This document shows positions 35,401 through 36,501 of a stretch of DNA of 36,501 nt, piece after piece. How positions within the stretch are numbered: position 1 is the first letter of the stretch; each line of letters opens with the position of its first letter. The position numbers were made by a program, and so were the translations under genes. Under the pieces are notes generated by a model. That model saw nothing but the letters and a program-made list of their open reading frames with translations. It was not told where the DNA came from and searched no databases. Source of the DNA: Oceanospirillales bacterium (GTDB taxonomy: Bacteria > Pseudomonadota > Gammaproteobacteria > Pseudomonadales > Balneatricaceae); the NCBI GenBank assembly GCA_018223185.1, contig JAAEYW010000003.1:27691-64191 (forward strand). Reading direction: 5' to 3'.

Positions 35401-36501
35401 ATGAACGCCGCCGGTAACATTGATGTGCAGACGCTGGGCGGCGATCTGATTGTCGCTCAGGCGATCGGTACCGATGATGGCAACATCGACCTGCGTGCAC
35501 TAAACAGCGGAGCCCTGACCACTAACGCCGCGGTTGTGGCCGGTGGCAGCGGTAATGTGGATCTGCGTACCACCGATGGTGCCGTTACGCTGAACGCCGA
35601 TGTGACCGCCAGCGATACCGGCTGGGTTGATATCCGTTCCGGCAATGCAAACCTGACCATCGGTGCTGCGGCTCAGGTCAGCTCTGCGAGCGGTAACATT
35701 CAGCTGTTGTCCGGCAATGACCTGATAAGCGGCAAAGTCACCAACGGCGTTGCCTCCGTCAGCACCGATGGTTCGGTTCTGTTGCAGGCAGCAGGCAATA
35801 TAGGCAGCGACAGCAACCGCATCGAAATCGACGGTGCGGCGGCACTGGCGGCCAATGCCGACAACGGCAGCCTGTGGCTGCGCAAGCTCGGTGCGACCGA
35901 TGCCCTGCAGTTGGGTGGCGTGGAAGCATTCGTAACGGATGATCTGGGCGATGTCGCCGCGGGCGGTAGTTATGACGCCAGCTACGCCGGTTTGACCACC
36001 GGCAATGCAGGCAACATCACCCTGACCACTCAGGGCGGCAGCCTGGCGCTGATCGAGAACGTGGCGGCGGATACCTCAGGTTACGTTGATCTGCGTACCG
36101 CCGGGACCGGTGCCGTTGCACTGAACAGCGGTGCACAGATCACCTCCGGCACCGGTACGCTACAGCTGCTGGCCGGTGGCGCAATCAGCACCGACAGCAT
36201 CACGGGTACAACCACCGAGTTGGCTACCTCCGGTGATGTTCTGCTGCAAAGCGGCGCGGATATCGGCAGTCTGAGCAACCGTATCGAGCTGGCCAATGTG
36301 GTCAATGTGGCTGCAGACAGCGTGGGCAGCCAGTATCTGGCGCACAGCGGCGTGATGACTGTTGATCAGGTGGCGGCCGTGAACACCGCCAACACCACCG
36401 ACCATGTTGCAGCCGACCTGAACGGTCTGACAGCCGGTGACAACCAGCGTATTGATCTGGTAGCAACCGGTGCCCTGCAGTTGAATGATCGGGTCGAGAT
36501 C
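29461..36501 (+). CDS. TpsA family exoprotein, filamentous-haemagglutinin-like (3'-partial)
   Basis: Open for 2,347 codons to the window end with no stop. The signal peptide has Lys/Arg early, hydrophobic LLSLAVASVCLSM, and a likely cut after VQA (residue 34). The TPS domain follows: DWNTFNIG at 73-80, VNFLQQSS, FALNRVLSGDPSQILGQI at 94-111, and NPAGVLFG at 121-128 where the family usually has NPNG(I/V)xFG. Residues 371-377 (VVLWSAD) and GNWLLDPTNLTV from 422 are further hallmarks of large TpsA proteins. The remainder is Gly/Asn/Asp-rich beta-helix-type repeat sequence. From about 34240 long units of about 450 aa repeat. The likely role is adhesion, aggregation or biofilm formation after export by the TpsB encoded just upstream; the family supports this, but the sequence does not prove a specific ligand. 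The C-terminus, which would decide between an adhesin and a contact-dependent toxin, is not in the window. Confidence 0.93.
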   Translation, partial: MTKHNNRVNTASTFKPRLLSLAVASVCLSMQVQAAPAVDELPSGAVIRQGQAVITQADNVMNIQQNTSRLVTDWNTFNIGSDAIVNFLQQSSDFALNRVLSGDPSQILGQINAQGGVIIANPAGVLFGSSARIDVGSLGVMGQMPDSDEFINGTLLLEDLAAGGNVINQGQITTRTGGFVVLAGKTVENSGTITAEAGQIALLAGDQARLELTADGLIGVDMSGFSAEAAIANSGAIIADGGKVLIQSRNAGGALSAAINQTGIIRANTLAMVGDGIIRIDSGAGKAMIAGTVEAKGDNAGETGGRILVTGGDVEINGNLNADGQAGGGTIHVGGGWQGDQTEIAEAGRIAVAQGADISADATVNGDGGEVVLWSADQTRHQGSISATGAGEGRGGDVETSSRGALGVSGSVDVSAESGKGGNWLLDPTNLTVNTTGGTADTVSNTSIEASLNGGANVILQADDNISIEASIAKTTGAAATLTFNAGIDIVLHTGFDITSSGNGNALNLMFGTTPSDIGTISIFGQLATNGGNVTFNKATYLRHETPVSTKITQSVGSNTPSGNVLFAKNVYLADDGYSVTINTQGSDSGGVYSNVGGNIQFDGLVLSAAPVISSTNLTAQTQSPQNLTLDTTGLTGAGVTAGKIIFNEDIGSVADPLRSLTFNGATDIDFNASSINLSNTSGPVITASTNFADNPVLNLLSSDVTVNITGGAVPGLTAGYTSYLQDSFDIKAAFAGAQTLTINSDQSIKLSGVSIDADSTGVFNLQFNSNVATGSGQGAVIMSNVDISTEGGDINLGSAGNYAEGVAGDTDGSDGIRLHNTRMETAGGDLALYGRTADSTQASDTSGAGVRITGAATYLNTESGQLSVRGQVLNQTDSGNKDAIVIGEGVSGTASLVTTSGNILIDGDASAVGDSVTGGNRYIGVMLANSALVQSGSGDILIHGQGGGGNQNSVEQNHGIRLQDNGTSILSSSGDILLQGSSGGRLDDAGENSFGIYATGNSIYVGRDDNKSAATGDIIFVADSMEFVNSSSSRLQVSSDGHLVIRPENADTKIEFGNAGSRPENGVNRTLYLGEDWFNGSANSVFLSAPQVTASVGGLDSQQNLLINGNAGGNFSLNVGGLQTADIAYSTDSGVLGTNIQNAIQGLAGFEQTTVLNQGSGSYLVTFKDGSSVAVAMTELVTADTARTGFTDITIGRTDLSGNITVNAPTTFRDDLALLAGVNNDAYAAKVVINSALTVARQPNTSDAGSLTIITDNGLTTSQSLVAKGVITADELRLQGSGDFVATAINRISTLAADVLGDLVLTSGQAMEIGQIGSTRVEGFTSDSLTGQVDILPAVTDTTVGLTANEIDLRVLSTTPGVVADVTQNENITANTLSVQVENGTFLQNGNAVIADGDVDANTATAVYLSTGDGVAKLLNDNVIGTFAGAFTADSGLELNTTRALEIGRVSLAGKTANSASTLGLISQTPVNRDGIQAPDAQVVLKTAGALTQSADAAQSQINAAVLAADVTGGAILLNNETNQIDLAALALNTADFDITLLNAGDLTIGEVTGIDTGLIAAGSVTGVTPGSNGNIRIATGNGLLTVDKSVTATGTGTVDLRAGGVGSNLVIDQSAPETALITSETGAVQLLAGGSITTTKATDGTALISSTGNTVLLQAGDAIGSDGNRIEVSVPATLAAEAGAGGIWLRHLDSSTLILGDATALNTTETFGGTVSQTGGVMSGISTLSGSNGSITLTKVDGDIQIINTIVADGSGYVDLRTGGTGAIRIDGGQIQSGSGTLQLLSAGVISTNTTTGTTTELTTSGDVLLVAADGAIGSETNRIEIAGATGVATQSGSATGSQFLSHTGDMTVAAVDVVNANTLDTAASLLALPTSYFGLVAGTSQVIDLLVTGALQLNEQVQVADGIIKLNADSVAQNTDSGKAMTAGGLKVQATNNIALNNPENVIGTLAADSVAGTISYIDSNGLTVGTVDGLSGMNAAGNIDVQTLGGDLIVAQAIGTDDGNIDLRALNSGALTTNAAVVAGGSGNVDLRTTDGAVTLNADVTASDTGWVDIRSGNANLTIGAAAQVSSASGNIQLLSGNDLISGKVTNGVASVSTDGSVLLQAAGNIGSDSNRIEIDGAAALAANADNGSLWLRKLGATDALQLGGVEAFVTDDLGDVAAGGSYDASYAGLTTGNAGNITLTTQGGSLALIENVAADTSGYVDLRTAGTGAVALNSGAQITSGTGTLQLLAGGAISTDSITGTTTELATSGDVLLQSGADIGSLSNRIELANVVNVAADSVGSQYLAHSGVMTVDQVAAVNTANTTDHVAADLNGLTAGDNQRIDLVATGALQLNDRVEI
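34240..36501 (+). repeat. Long tandem supra-repeats in the TpsA (about 1.35 kb)
   Basis: Landmarks recur in order. VDLRAGG (34258) corresponds to WVDIRSG (35623). SGYVDLRT recurs at 34729 and 36076. GTLQLL recurs at about 34804 and 36154. TGALQLN recurs near 35140 and 36467. IGSxxNRIE occurs four times (near 34465, 34920, 35808, 36270), twice per unit. The period is about 1,350-1,370 bp (450-457 aa). The second unit runs off the window, so more copies may follow. Confidence 0.75.

Noticed and set aside
29461-36501. TpsA as a contact-dependent inhibition toxin (CdiA type)
   Set aside because: The visible part shows only the TPS domain and repeats; no pretoxin or toxin domain and no immunity gene can be seen, because the 3' end is outside the window.

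Overview
The window is almost entirely coding, all on the + strand. It looks like a surface-protein locus of a moderately GC-rich Gram-negative bacterium. An outer-membrane TpsB transporter, a TpsA exoprotein, and VCBS and RTX-type repeats together suggest a free-living, probably marine gammaproteobacterium (Oceanospirillales/Pseudomonadales-like). The taxonomic guess is inference only. No RNA gene, transposase, CRISPR array or metabolic gene is visible.

Layout. (1) 1-27258: the 3' part of one giant reading frame, open from the first base, so at least 9,085 residues are visible and the start lies outside. (2) 27259-27358: a 100-bp AT-richer gap with a candidate promoter and a good ribosome binding site. 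(3) 27359-29446: a TpsB (FhaC/ShlB-type) outer-membrane transporter of 695 aa. (4) 29461-36501: a TpsA (filamentous-haemagglutinin-type) exoprotein, 14 bp downstream and cut by the window end after 2,347 codons.

The giant protein is a mosaic of repeats. Three pentapeptide-repeat blocks lie at about 1-1430, 2620-3780 and 4890-6380. Between and after them runs a diverged module that I count eight times. Each copy has a strand-rich stretch ending in an Asp/Gly-rich, EF-hand-like loop; in seven copies an 'IPxxDxSLxEL'-like motif follows, usually about 110-125 codons later. A second family of about 90-aa beta repeats (about 11 copies) is placed among these modules and within one of them. Next come a few RTX-type glycine/aspartate repeats, a 16-unit RTX-like array with a three-unit higher-order period, nine VCBS units, and an acidic low-complexity tail ending in a short hydrophobic segment and a basic C-terminus.

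The TpsB and TpsA genes form a classic two-partner secretion pair: TpsB should export TpsA across the outer membrane. Whether the giant protein uses the same TpsB, a type I system outside the window, or another route cannot be told, because its N-terminus is missing.

Main points for a second look: a 1,019-bp perfect in-frame duplication (1-1019 = 4945-5963) that stops abruptly at diverged flanks; the eight-fold module; the B-A-A triad periodicity of the RTX-like array; an extra N-terminal POTRA-like domain in TpsB; the long supra-repeats in TpsA; and the compositional change and unusual C-terminus of the giant protein.
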